Shown: positions 23,963 to 34,521, counted from the first letter of the stretch. The stretch is 64,000 nt of DNA from Aurifilum marmelostoma (GCA_027559495.1 JAMXSV010000024.1:1984001-2048000); one strand, 5' to 3'. Translations and numbers: made by a program. The notes: generated by a model not told the origin, from the letters alone.

Positions 23963-24799
23963 ATGTTCGACAGCATGTTCGCCTCCTCACCCCGGCGGAC
24001 GCTGCTCCTCCTCGCCATTGCCGCACCTGCTGCATCCGTGCTTCTCATCAGGGCATACATCATGCGTGACATATCCAGCTACTCATCCGGCCGCCGGCTG
24101 CCGGACAGAAGAGATAAAGTGAAGAAGACAGATGTGGCAATCCCACCCGGAGACTCTAGCATCTCAGACCCCGGCCCTCCTCTCCCACAGTCTTTCCCTT
24201 CATCCGCGGCACCCGGTGACTTCTTCGCCGACCACATTGTCTGGCACGAGCGTGTCGCCTCGAAGCCAGTACTCATGTCCTCCTTGGTTGGACACGAAGG
24301 GGACGAACACAAGATAGATGATATCCTCACCCGCTACGTCCGCGCCACGATGTGCGCCTTCACGCAGACGCCGCAGTCCGCCTTCCTGCGGAAGATGGTA
24401 CCCGCGGATATTCGCTATACTTTTGAAAGCGGGTACATCAACGAGATGGACTTTCGGCAGGTAGGCCAGCGTGTGGGTGGGGTGTACACCGTCCAGTACC
24501 GCGGTGCCGCTGGCCCCGAGGACGTGGGTGGGCAGCGGGTGGAACTGGGTTTGAATAGTCCTGAGGGATATACCGGCCCGAAGGCCGATGGTATCGTTGT
24601 TGCTTCTGTCGAGTCTTCTGGACGGGCTGGAGCGGGCGGGATGGTTGCGTTTGTCAATGAGACGTGGCTGTGGCGGAGGAGGAGTGATGAGAAATCTACG
24701 TTGTTGGAGAGTGCGGTTGGACGGTGGTTTCATTCTCTTATGGCGGCATGGCTTGTCAGGAAGGGTATCTCTGCACTCCAATTAGATCCAGTCAAATGA
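23963..24799 (+). CDS. Unknown protein with N-terminal membrane anchor (278 aa)
   Basis: I do not recognise a family. Single exon from ATG 23963 (MFDSMFASSP); upstream in-frame starts are non-ATG. A hydrophobic helix at residues about 13-32 (TLLLLAIAAPAASVLLIRAY) is followed by a Pro/Ser-rich linker, then a globular region with HIVWHERVASKPVLMSSL, DDILTRYVRATMCAFTQTP, FESGYINEMDF and a beta-rich end (GIVVASVESS...MVAFVNETWLWRRR). The layout suggests a type II or signal-anchor protein with a lumenal domain. The reading frame has good GC3 bias. It is convergent with the alpha/beta hydrolase. Confidence 0.7.
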   Translation: MFDSMFASSPRRTLLLLAIAAPAASVLLIRAYIMRDISSYSSGRRLPDRRDKVKKTDVAIPPGDSSISDPGPPLPQSFPSSAAPGDFFADHIVWHERVASKPVLMSSLVGHEGDEHKIDDILTRYVRATMCAFTQTPQSAFLRKMVPADIRYTFESGYINEMDFRQVGQRVGGVYTVQYRGAAGPEDVGGQRVELGLNSPEGYTGPKADGIVVASVESSGRAGAGGMVAFVNETWLWRRRSDEKSTLLESAVGRWFHSLMAAWLVRKGISALQLDPVK

Positions 24800-25042
24800 G
24801 GACCCTATGGGCTCTTAGACACGGGCGGCGTATTGTGTGGACGACTGTGCTATTCGAGCGTTGGCCGAGGCTGCTGACTTCAAGGTCACCTAATGGTACT
24901 GAATTTGGTTCGACGGCTGGACTATGTCTACAGAGCGTAGATAAAGTTCGAGTCCAATGCTCAGGGATCAGGTTTAGGCGAACCGTGACTTGATAATAGT
25001 GGCGAGCAATGCTCAGATTGCCATGGTTCGTCTCATTTCACA

Positions 25043-26023
25043 CTACGCCTCGCCCACACAGTCAGCGACGAAATCCGCAATCTCCTGGTTGAACCTGTCC
25101 GGCTCCTCGTAGAACATCCAGTGGCCGCTGTCAAACACAGACCACCTCGCCAGGTCCTGCGACCCGCTGCCCTGGTTCACCCGCCTCACCGTCTCCTTCA
25201 TTCCTTCCAGAGGGAAGCATCGCGACTTCCGCCCAGCAATGACGAGCGTGGGTTTGCTGATCTCCTCGATGGCCTCCCTGTGATCGTATCTCGTGTGGTC
25301 CGCGAGCAGCCTCGCGAGCCACACCGGGTCGCACAGCCCGCTGACCTCCGTGAAGAACGTCTCGGCCTCCTTTTGCTCGGCCTCGCTGTGGCCGCTCTCT
25401 GGGTCGTTATAGAACCCGAGACAGCCCGCGACGAGCCCGAGAGCTGCTTCCTTGGGGTCATGCGCCCACTGGTGTTGCGCACTGAGCATCGTCCTCTCGT
25501 CATAGCAGCCTGTATGGCTCTTGGTTTCGTCCCAATGCCCACCAAAGGAGCTCCGGTCCTGCAGCGGCGCCTGGTCCGCAAAGACGAAACCCGCGAATTC
25601 ATCGTCGCCAAACAGCTCGACATACGTCCACAGCACGGCAGCGCCGATGGAACAGCCGACTGGCACGATGCGCACGTCTGGCTGTATCTGCCGCAAGCGC
25701 GCGAGGATGCTGTGCAGGTCGGCGGCGAGGCGGGCTACGTGGTAGCCTCCCTTGCAATGGCCCGAGGCGCCGTGGCCGCGCATATCTGGGGCGACGACCC
25801 AGTGGGATTGCGCGAGGGCGTTGTAGTTGCGCTTGAAGTAGGCCGAGCTGCCGCTGAAACCATGCATGAGGAGGATGCAGGTCTTGCGGCGGGGGTCGGA
25901 CGCGGAGCCGGCTCCTGAGCCGGGGAGGTCTTCTAGGGAGAGGGAGGTCTGCATGGCGAGGCGTAGGCCATCGTTTGTGGCTAGGTAGGCATATGCCATG
26001 CCTGGTTCGGCTTGAACTTTCAT
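25043..26023 (-). CDS. Alpha/beta-hydrolase fold enzyme (326 aa)
   Basis: Single exon, ATG 26023. The fold is clear: oxyanion segment LLMHGFSGSSAYFKRN, DMRGHGASGHCKGGYH, nucleophile elbow GCSIGA (Ser in G-X-S-X-G), and catalytic His in FDSGHWMFYEEPDRFN. At the usual acid position the strand reads VIAGRKSRCFP, where an Asp is often found. The acid may be elsewhere, as in several haloperoxidase/esterase-like subfamilies. There is no signal peptide, so it is probably cytosolic. The substrate cannot be read from sequence or neighbours. Confidence 0.88.
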   Translation of the reverse strand: MKVQAEPGMAYAYLATNDGLRLAMQTSLSLEDLPGSGAGSASDPRRKTCILLMHGFSGSSAYFKRNYNALAQSHWVVAPDMRGHGASGHCKGGYHVARLAADLHSILARLRQIQPDVRIVPVGCSIGAAVLWTYVELFGDDEFAGFVFADQAPLQDRSSFGGHWDETKSHTGCYDERTMLSAQHQWAHDPKEAALGLVAGCLGFYNDPESGHSEAEQKEAETFFTEVSGLCDPVWLARLLADHTRYDHREAIEEISKPTLVIAGRKSRCFPLEGMKETVRRVNQGSGSQDLARWSVFDSGHWMFYEEPDRFNQEIADFVADCVGEA

Positions 26024-26833
26024 GTCGGTGGGTGAGTGTGAGGAGTGTTGAATATGAAGAGATGTTGTGAGAGTGACGATGTGACGGGGAGTGGAAAGAA
26101 GAAGGAGCGAAGTGTGTAGCCCCAGAAGGGTTCCTTCTGCGTTGGAGGCTAAGCAGGAGCTGGTGCTGTCAACTCCAAGCTGAAGTCTCTCAAATCTCGA
26201 AACAATTCTGAGAATGAAAGAGAAGAAAATTTATCTCTTTCGATACTACATCAAAGTAATTGTAGACCGCGTCCGTTTCATATCAAGATCTCCACTTTCT
26301 ATTTATACCAAGCAGAGTGTGCGTGTAAGTGTCGATTTTGCAGACATGTTTGGAAGACAATGGTTCTGGATCGGGTTTGGCGCAGTCTCGGAGAACCCCC
26401 CCCCCCCTCTCCCTCTATTTCTACCCCTCGATCTTCACCCCTCTTTCCTATAAAAACTTCTGCCAGAAGGTGCTTTTCGTCTAGAAGAAGCCACCGCTGG
26501 CATTGTTCATGTTTCTTTTCTCAATAGAACGAGATTTTCGACTGTAACACACACGGGGCATCTACGAAGCAAATACACCATCTCATATGCTTTATAAAAT
26601 TTCATGAGACATCATTTTCTCTGTATTGTGGCTATCGAAAGGGCTACCTGATTTCTGATTCTGGCATCACGGCTCTTGACACCACCTTCCATTGACCCTG
26701 ACGACGGAAGCCCATGCGCCACATGTGTGTAAAACCATTAGCAGAAGGTTGCCCAAACGTAGTCCAGTAAAAATGAAAGACACCAGAAGAGACGAGTGCA
26801 TCATCTCATGTGGTCTCTCAGAGGAGAAATTTC
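26024..26833. other. Intergenic region
   Basis: Upstream of the alpha/beta hydrolase and downstream of the coiled-coil gene. It contains a C-rich run near 26396-26408 and AT-rich sequence. No gene supported. Confidence 0.55.
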
Positions 26834-27742
26834 CTAGGTAGAAGCGTCGTCGTCATCGAAGTTCTCCAGGAAGCGACTACGCTTCTTCGTGGGCGTGGTC
26901 AGAAGGTTTCCTGCTCCAGCTGCCTTGGGAGAGCGAGGCACGGGCGTGGCCTTGGGAGTGGGACAATCAGACTCGTCGGGAACAATGGCCTTGATGCCTT
27001 CCAGCTCAGTTCTGAGCTTTCGGATTAGGGCCTCGTGCTTCTCAAGGGACTCCTCAAAGAGCGCCGTGCGGGTCTCGATCATCAATTGGTTGGTCTCGAT
27101 CTTGTCTTTGAGAGCGTCCCGCTCCTTCAGAAGCGCCTGATTGGCCTTCATGAGCTCGTACGCCTCGTTACGCTTGTGCTGAACTTCGTTCTTGAGCTGG
27201 CTGAGGGCGCTGTTGCTCTCGTCAAGCTGCGTGTGGAGGTGCATCAGGAGGTGAGTGCGTTCGAGTTCGGTGCAGGGGAGAAAGGGAATAGATTCTTTCC
27301 AGCCATCGCAACAGGCGTTGATCAGCATCGCATTGAGCATGGACATGCACGTATCGCTGTCGCCAACCTTCAGTGCGTCTCCAGGAAGGCAGAGCCAGAG
27401 GTAACAACCGCCACCGCATACCTTGGCATGCCGCATGGATGTCTGGGTCACGATGAAGTGCTCGTCGACGGGCATCTCGTGAAAACGGATGCATTGAATG
27501 GTGTTGGCGTCCCTCTCGAGGAACTCGATCATGAAGGTGACCTCGTCAACGTATTCGCCGGGGACCATGCCACTCTCCAAGGCCTTGGTGCTGATCCAGA
27601 AGGGAGTGGGTCTCTTGTTGTTGACGTGCTGCTCGAATTGCGACTTGAGCCAGGAGGCGTCGAGATTGTAGTACTCCGAGATCTCGCGCAGTACGGCCAC
27701 ATTGTCCTCGTCCAGAGTGAAAGCAGTTTCGGTGGAAGCCAT
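26834..27742 (-). CDS. Unknown coiled-coil protein (302 aa)
   Basis: No family recognised. Single exon, ATG 27742. Residues about 1-165 look globular and acidic (FTLDEDNVAVLREISEYYNL, FWISTKALESGMVPGEYVDE, with CGGGCYLWLCLPGD). Residues about 168-255 form a coiled coil (HLHTQLDESNSALSQLKNEV through EKHEALIRKLRTELEG). The tail has Pro-Lys repeats and a basic cluster TPTKKRSRF, a likely nuclear-localisation signal. It lies 836 bp from the LRAT-like gene on the same strand. The pairing could be functional, but nothing proves it. Confidence 0.75.
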   Translation of the reverse strand: MASTETAFTLDEDNVAVLREISEYYNLDASWLKSQFEQHVNNKRPTPFWISTKALESGMVPGEYVDEVTFMIEFLERDANTIQCIRFHEMPVDEHFIVTQTSMRHAKVCGGGCYLWLCLPGDALKVGDSDTCMSMLNAMLINACCDGWKESIPFLPCTELERTHLLMHLHTQLDESNSALSQLKNEVQHKRNEAYELMKANQALLKERDALKDKIETNQLMIETRTALFEESLEKHEALIRKLRTELEGIKAIVPDESDCPTPKATPVPRSPKAAGAGNLLTTPTKKRSRFLENFDDDDAST

Positions 27743-28578
27743 GATGTGCTCTGGACTGAGTTAGTATGGATCAAAACCAGGAGATGGGAGAGGGGCGGTG
27801 AGTTACATACCTTTTGACGCGCAGGATGCGTTCTAGGTTCAGAAGAACGAAGAGGCTAATGTTGAAGACACGCAGTAGAGGCAGGACTCGTGACGATGAA
27901 GGGGAAACCACGGAGGACGCCCCTCTTTCTGTGAGTTGAAACAATGCGAGGTCAGCGAAGAAGGTCGCGCCGCGAGATGCTTGTAGACTGTAGTCAAGCA
28001 GAACCGAAGGTCAAAACCGTGACACCAAGGACCGAGACGTAGCCAAGAACTTACCACTTCTATCCTCTCTCTGATAGGAGAGAAAGAGCACAGTGTTGGC
28101 AAAGGATGCTCAAGAGGCTCATATGTGTTTGTGCAACACCCAGGCACGTGTCAAGCAGAGCTTGGGTCTGCAGAGATCGCGAGGAAGAGCAGAGTAATAA
28201 AGCAGATCCAGCAGGACTGGGGGGTGAGGGCTCCAAGTTCTGCCTAATGTGTCGACACACAATTGTAGTCGTGTGGGCTGCTTAGTCGTTGGCTTCATCC
28301 TAGAGCGTTGTAAGTACCATGAAGACACAAAGAAACACCAAATTCAGAGACAAGGCACTGGCTACCAGGTACAGGATGAGGAGGGTATTGTGAAGACAAT
28401 CCCTCAGGTCCGCATGCTGTCTGCCACATGATTATGTGGTGATGTTGGTGATGGTGAAGAGGACGTTGTTCAACAGAGATAATGGTCTTGGTCTGGATGA
28501 CCAGGAGCTATGGCTCAAGCACACACCTGCAAGCACTCTCATGGACCCAGGGACACTATAAAACCTCAAGATGAGCCC
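27743..28578. other. Intergenic region between coiled-coil and LRAT-like genes
   Basis: Upstream/leader sequence of the coiled-coil gene. No supported gene; the short frames do not share codon bias. Confidence 0.5.
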
Positions 28579-29575
28579 TCAAGGAATCATCTTGGATCCT
28601 CTCTCGGTGATAAGACGGTCACCAGCAGATTTGATGTTTGACCTTAGCTCGCGAAGAGCGGCCGGGTCGAGATGCGTCTTCATGAGAAGCGCCGAAGATA
28701 GTTTTGTCGAGAGCATCTTGGTCTCTACGCCGAGGTTGGCCTGGCTGATGACCTTGCCGTTGCAGAGTTCCCGCACGAGCTGTTCCGCTAGGTGCTGGCA
28801 GTTGTTTGAGAACAGGTTGTATCGAGGGTGCTCGGATATGAACCTTGCGGCTATATGGGCAGGGGAAAAGGCGTCAGTTCCCTATGTCTTTTCTGACAGT
28901 CATGCTTTTAATCTCTGAGAAGAGAGAGAGGGAGCGTGTATAGTTACCTAATTCCACGATCTGATCATGTGTCCGGGTCGTCTCGCCAATGTACGAGCAG
29001 CTCGTCCACGACTCGACCATCTGCTCCGTGACAGGAAAGCAGCGCGGGTAATTCTTCATGACCTTATTTGTAGGCAGCATTTCTGATATTCCCCATGAAG
29101 TCAGCAGTATTTCGAGGTAGAGGAAGGGCCATAGGTCTCTCACGGTCACTCATCAGGTCATACAAATAACACACCCCCTCGCCCCGGTCCACGACCACCA
29201 GGGCCCAATGACTAAGAGCCTCAAGAGACAAGCCCGCATGCTTGGCGAGGATCTTGGATGCCAGCTTGGTGACCTGTATGCCGTTAATATCGATGAACGA
29301 GGTGGCCACCAGCACAGCTGATGTCTTGCACCGGCTGCTGTACTCGAGCGGCTCCTCGAGCTCGGCTGCTGTCACGTCGCCGTCAAGCTTGGCGCGGAGG
29401 AGTTTGAGGAGGGCTTTCTTCTCGACCTTGACCTCGCTGTGCTTTCTGGAGTGGAACATCACTTAGAAGAGGGGTCATGAATTTTGTCTGTGCGGGCGAA
29501 AACATACTTGATCTTCTCGACATATTCTCTACCGGCAGCGATGAGTTGATGTGCCCTGATTCCGTGCAAGGACAT
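28579..29575 (-). CDS. LRAT / permuted NlpC-P60-type putative thiol hydrolase or acyltransferase (258 aa, four exons)
   Basis: Exons: 29575-29508, 29445-29144, 29082-28948, 28850-28579; three GT..AG introns, sum 777 nt. The arrangement of residues fits the permuted papain-like fold in which His precedes Cys: H102 in LSHWALVVVD, then C186 in LFSNNCQHLAEQLVREL (the NCxHxxxxxV signature of LRAT-like proteins). There is no signal peptide or transmembrane segment. A helical N-terminus (KKALLKLLRAKLDGDV) precedes the core. Members of this fold act as acyltransferases, phospholipases or deubiquitinase/desumoylase-like enzymes; which applies here cannot be told. The exon-3 frame was found by moving the intron to the GTGAGA donor at 29143. 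Family assignment is by motif, not overall similarity. Confidence 0.75.
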
Positions 29576-30125
29576 CTTGGTCTGCCGAAAGAATGTTGTG
29601 AAAGCAACAGATAGGTTGTATGAAAAGAAATATTCCAAAGGAGAGAAACACAATCCTTGTATCCTTAGGAATAGACATGTGGAGTTGGGTTCGCAAATGC
29701 CGGGAAGAAGTCGTGAAGCGGAAGGAAGGAGCAAACTTGGCAGCATTTGAGTTCTACCGTAGTTCCTGCAGAGACCCCTGTCGCTGGCGGAGCAAAAGCA
29801 CTCAGCCACGCTGCTATGGAAAGTGTTACGCAATTGAGCTCCTCGAGGAGGCCGTGTCAAGATTCCAATAAATACATCTTCGGGGCCCAGTCTGCTGCGA
29901 AGACTCTATTTTCATTCCTCCTTCACTCACCAGAAGGCACTGGCCAGGTCGAGGGAAAGATCTGCGATCCCGAACCCGCGGTAGGCTGGCATCCTCGGCT
30001 CGGCTTTTGTGGAGACTTCTCAGGCCTCCGGCTCCGGGCCTTCGGCGACCAAATAAAGCAGCAAAATGGTGGATGTTGGTATTGGGATATCTGATGATCG
30101 ATTCTATGTACTCAAACCTTAGGTT
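29576..30125. other. Intergenic region, LRAT-like / exonuclease V
   Basis: Promoter of the LRAT-like gene and 3' end of the exonuclease gene. Nothing further seen. Confidence 0.55.
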
Positions 30126-31513
30126 CTACTCTTGGGGGGAAACACTCTTCCGCCTCCTGGTCTTGGGCGACTTGCGTCCCGTAAGCGGAACCGCATCAAG
30201 CCCCGACTCTAGCCCTGAGCCGGTGGCACGCGACGCCGTCTTCTCTCTCGCCCTTCTCAGGTGCCCCAGATCCATCTCCTCCCTCCAGGAGCAGATCTCT
30301 GCAAACTCACAGAAAGAGCACTTATACGCCTCCTCTATATCCACCCCGCTCGCCCGTCGATCGCCGTTCCACCACTGCATATACTCCTGGAGATACTGAT
30401 CGAGGACCTCGCTATCCACGGCGAGGATGTTCGTTCCTATCAGGGCGTCCTCTTCTCCACGCAGGCGGTATTCCACTGACACGACACTGCCGATGCTGTC
30501 CGCGCCTGCAGGAAAGGTTAGGCTGAGCTCACTTCGGAGCAGAGGAATCAGCTCGTGTAGGGTGCGGTAGCGAAGGAGGTCGTGAGTGTCCGAACCCGGC
30601 GACGGCGGTGAGGTAGAGGACATGACCGATCTGGTATCATAGAATAGGTCGTCGTGGAGCTCGCCGACCTGTGCGATAAACGCATCAGAGAATGGTGCCT
30701 CGACATCCAGCCCGTATCTCCTAAAAACACGCAGAAAGTCGAGTCTGTCAGAGGCCATGTCGGACAGGAATCGGTGATACAAGTAGAGTTGAACCTTGGT
30801 GGGTCGTATTGCGGCCCCCTTGGGCACGCTCTTGGCGCCTCTTGTTTTCACGTCCGTAAGGTAGACCTTGCGTGTGTCCTTCCGCTGGCGAGGCTTCTGT
30901 GCCCGATCTGACGGGAAGAACTTCGTGATCTTCTTCTGAGGGTCATTGCCGGCTCCGAATTGGCTCCCCTGACTGCTCAGCCACTCCTGCTCGAATTCTG
31001 GATTCGGGTTCTCATAGCCTAGGAAGTCAATGAGGCCGTTAACGACGTTCCCGTCGACCAGGCCCCATACTTCCAGTTCCCTGGTCAGACCTGTGTCCCG
31101 CAGTGTTCTTAGGCCCTGTATAATGTTCCAAATCTTCAGACCAAAAGCGTCCTCCTTGGTGACGATCTCAACCTGGACCGTGGTGTGGACTTGGTCTTCT
31201 AGCTTTTGGTGAACCTTGCTACCCTCCTTCATGGCCGTCGTCCGCGTCTTCTTGCCACCGGGTAGTCGCGTCAGGGTGTATTCATATTGCAGCTCACACC
31301 ATGCCCCAGCCGTCAGATCTGACACTGACAGTGGCTTCTTTGGAAATGTACGGAAGCGGAGCAGAGGTGACCTCGAGTCATCCTGCAGCGGCTGCTCGAT
31401 AGGACGAGGGACTGGCTGCGGAGGTGTCTCCAGTGGCTGGTCCAAGCTGGTGAGATCCCTGGTGACTGGGACCTTCGAGTCAGTCAGGGCTAGATCTTTC
31501 CCATACGTCCAGT

Positions 31514-31598
<85 letters not shown>

Positions 31599-31932
31599 AC
31601 CTACGATCTGGGTACTGGACATCGTCCGTGGGAATGACCGACGGATTAGACTGCGCTTGAGTACTGCGCACGAAGGCATCGATGCTGCTTGTCCTCGCAA
31701 CCCCGACCAGGGCCATAGTGCCCCCCGGGTTGCTGCTGCGCGGGGCATCTCCATCCACATCTCGACCCCCATCTCTTCTTGCCGACTCTGGGAAGAACAC
31801 AGCCGGCGTTGGTGTCTGGGTAGCAGTACCAGGCCTGGCGCAGTCGGCGAGAGATGCTAGCAGCTGCTCGTCCTCGAGGGACAGGTCGTAGCCGAAGTCG
31901 TCGTCGCTGTCATGATCCAGAGCGGACGCCAT
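30126..31932 (-). CDS. EXO5: Exonuclease V (EXO5/DEM1 family), iron-sulphur single-strand DNA exonuclease
   Basis: PD-(D/E)XK nuclease with a 4Fe-4S cluster, acting on single-stranded DNA in mitochondria and/or nucleus. Exons 31932-31605 and 31489-30126, 563 aa. Ordered features: acidic N-terminus (DHDSDDDFGYDLSLEDEQLL), first Fe-S cysteine in AGAWCELQYEYTLTR, EGSKVHQKLEDQ, catalytic segments NGLIDFLGYENPN and VYLTDVKTRGAKS, a KKITKFFPSDR linker, then C-X2-C-X5-C (CSFCEFAEICSW). The 115-bp intron is almost all (GA)n/(GT)n microsatellite, but the GTAGGT donor and CTAG acceptor are clean and in phase (YPD|P). A 6-base G/C run at 31721-31726 is in frame here. Confidence 0.93.
31516..31598. repeat. 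Compound (GA)n(GT)n(GA)n microsatellite inside the EXO5 intron
   Basis: About 83 bp of uninterrupted dinucleotide repeat fill most of the 115-bp intron 31604..31490. On the coding strand it is a pyrimidine tract of CT and CA units. Confidence 0.95.
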
Positions 31933-32870
31933 GGCCGTAGCGGCGACGTGAGTAGAAATTCATTCCGCTGCTTGTGAGCGGCGGGGGCGCGTCATCGAAA
32001 GAAGAACAGCCTTCGGATGCGTCATGACTCCCCAGACCGGGGTTTTCCTGTAAGATATAATACGGTAAATGTTGGAAATAATCGCGGGGTGAGTGGTTGG
32101 TTGGTCGGTACTCTGTCCCGCCCGGTAGGGGCACGCTAACGGTGCCAAGCCCTCTGGTGTACGTACAGCAGCGTTACAAGGGACTATCCCTATACCAAGC
32201 TGACCCCCATACTTTATTGCTCTTGTGCTGTTTGGTAGTGTTGCATTTCACTACGTTTTGTACTACAACGTGCATCTTGAAAATATTGTACGTGAAGGAG
32301 GGTTTTGCTCATACATAATTTTGCTTCTTCAATTCTGATGTGCGACAAAAACACACTTTACGTTTGCCCGCTCATGTGGGTACTGTTGCTCTGAAATGAA
32401 GACATTAGGGCATACTAGTTGCTTGACAGGTGTCTCGCTGGAGACCAGTCTCCCTCCAAAGGGTACTATGGACTTTAATTGTCTATGGTCTTGAAGAGTG
32501 AAACTCTTGTCTTCCTATACTTTACCTGTCCTACTTGTTCTGAAGACAAGAGACAGAGTGTCGGATCGTGAATCGGCACCCTGTTGTGTCAGATGAAGGC
32601 ATGACAAAAAAGGTTTAGCAAAACCTTGACCCTGGAAAAGACTCATCATACTCAGGCCACCTGAGAGGGCCCTCTCATTCCAGTTGTATCAAACCTGTCC
32701 TTTCGTAAGGCAGCAGGATTTCACCCATGAGACTCCTTTTATCATGAAGTCTCTCCTCTCGGACGATAGCTTCAACCCTTCAAACAACCAATGAATTCAT
32801 ATCCACAGGAATCACTTTCCAGATTTATTTGTCATTCTTGGCACTCTCCTCGATCCAAGCACACAGTAAA
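31933..32870. other. Divergent region, exonuclease V / F-box gene
   Basis: 938 bp of AT-richer sequence with no gene supported. Confidence 0.55.
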
Positions 32871-33632
32871 ATGACTGCACTGCTCCGCCATCGTCAGCCC
32901 ACCTCCTCTCCGGCAAGAGAGGAGGAGGAGCCGCAGGAGTCATCTGCAGCAACCGAGCTCACCCCTGCCACATGCAAAACAACAAACCACACAAGCATAT
33001 CCTTCGTGGATCTCCCACCTGAGATCCACGTCATGATCAGCAAACAGCTCATCTACCCAGACGCGCTGTCGCTGAAACATACCAGCCGCTATTTCTACGA
33101 CCTCGTCGACACCGGTGTTTACCTGAAGGTGGCCTGGCTCATGCAGCGGCATATGTTGGGCCTGCAATGTCCGACTGATAAGAGGTGTAGCCTCCGTACA
33201 GACCTCGAATTTTGTAGGGAGAGTGTCAGGTACGTTTACATCACTCTCGAATGCCCTTCATATAACCACCCCACCCCCTTTTCTGAAGGAAAAGAAAGAA
33301 CGGAAGAAAGAAAATGTCCTAAAACGAGCATACCCGTTTGCTAAAATGCTTTACTACCTGGCAGAGTGCTGATGCAGAATCGGCGTGACCACCTCGAGTG
33401 CGAGTCTCGGCCAGGCCTGGGCTGCACTATTTATGACACGCCGCATTGTGCGCACCGGAAAGAGTGGAGGAGGAAATGGGCTCGCAGGATGAGGCGGCGC
33501 ATTACCATCGAGATCTGGTGGGTTCTGCTGGCGGCTATCCCGCTCTTAGTAGGTTGGCTATGGATGGCTGGGCTCGTTGGAGGGATCATGGCTCGGTATG
33601 GGTATGCGAAGTCAATTGAGACACAGCACTGA
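32871..33632 (+). CDS. F-box protein with a C-terminal transmembrane segment (208 aa)
   Basis: Exons 32871-33229 and 33365-33632 (135-bp intron, GTACGT..GCAG). After a Ser/Glu-rich N-terminus, an F-box of about 45 residues reads ISFVDLPPEIHVMISKQLIY then DALSLKHTSRYFYDLVDTGV. It should bind Skp1 in an SCF ubiquitin ligase. The second exon has a Cys/His-rich stretch (HLECESRPGLGCTIYD, HCAHRKEW), a strongly basic RRKWARRMRRR, and a hydrophobic helix (IEIWWVLLAAIPLLVGWLWM) near the C-terminus. The basic-then-hydrophobic order suggests a tail-anchored protein at the ER or another internal membrane. No substrate-binding repeats are present. Confidence 0.8.
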
Positions 33633-33858
33633 GGGAAGGCCAGTTCCGGATCTCCTTTCTTTGATGAAACCCGATGCTTTGGTTATCTAATTGTCCGTTG
33701 TTTTGTTGTTCTCTACACCTCCGCCTTGAGCTGGCCTTTTTGAAGACTGTACCAAATGAGATACAGCGCCCTGCAGAGATTCATGGTCCTGATATGCTCC
33801 TCATCTCTGTAGTATTTCACACCCAATTCTACCATCAGCCTCCCGACGGGCATTCTTA

Positions 33859-34521
33859 TTAGACGACCATTGATGACAGCAAGGCACTTCCCACGATCAG
33901 GATGCCCACTGCCAGAGGGAGGTTGCTCACAAGGCGGAACGCGCCTGAGGTGTCCTCTTTTGGAGCGCCTTGTGTAGCTGTGCTCGAGGAAGTTGTAGAC
34001 GTGCTTGTCTCTGACGACAACTTCGTAGCAGCAACCGAGCAGGCAGAAGACTTGTCGGTGCAGGTGGTCTCAGTCGTCGAGGGGGTGGAGCCTTCGCCCG
34101 CAGTGCTCATGCTCGAGGAAGTCGTCGTTGCCGCTGAAGGTGAGGAGATGGCTGCGGTGCCCACGGGCGCGGCTGTACCTGTAGCAGCAGAGATGGCAAA
34201 GGCGGTCTGGAACTCGTAGGAGAGGCCTTCGGGCTCGCAGACAGTGCCCTCGGCACATTCGACCACGCTGCTCCATTGGCCGGACGCGCACCGCTGGAAG
34301 GCACTGGACATGCAGTACCAAGCGCCCTCGGAGCCGGCACAGGGAGATCCGACGCCCATGGCGTCAACGTGGCGGGGCAGAGGGCGGACCTGCTGGTCGT
34401 CGACATTGACGGCGTCGCCTGTGGTAGGCGTAGACGAGGAGAGGTTGTCCAGGGACGACGTCGCGGCCTGGGTCGCATTCGCCGTGGCGAGCAGGACAGC
34501 AGTTGTGATCGTGGAGTTCAT
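33859..34521 (-). CDS. GPI-anchored Ser/Thr-rich protein with a CBM19-like cysteine module (220 aa)
   Basis: Single exon. ATG 34521 starts a signal peptide (MNSTITTAVLLATANATQA). A compact module holds six cysteines: GVGSPCAGSEGAWYCMSSAF followed by QRCASGQWSSVVECAEGTVC, the pattern of CBM19 chitin-binding domains seen at the ends of fungal chitinases. A long Ser/Thr-rich, heavily O-glycosylatable region follows, then a hydrophobic C-terminus (LPLAVGILIVGSALLSSMVV) typical of a GPI signal. Predicted to sit in the wall or outer membrane face and bind chitin. It has no catalytic domain, so it is probably structural or adhesive. Confidence 0.78.
   Translation of the reverse strand: MNSTITTAVLLATANATQAATSSLDNLSSSTPTTGDAVNVDDQQVRPLPRHVDAMGVGSPCAGSEGAWYCMSSAFQRCASGQWSSVVECAEGTVCEPEGLSYEFQTAFAISAATGTAAPVGTAAISSPSAATTTSSSMSTAGEGSTPSTTETTCTDKSSACSVAATKLSSETSTSTTSSSTATQGAPKEDTSGAFRLVSNLPLAVGILIVGSALLSSMVV

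Noticed and set aside
25121..25918. 265-residue plus-strand open frame
   Set aside because: Lies fully opposite the alpha/beta hydrolase, whose catalytic motifs prove the minus strand codes.
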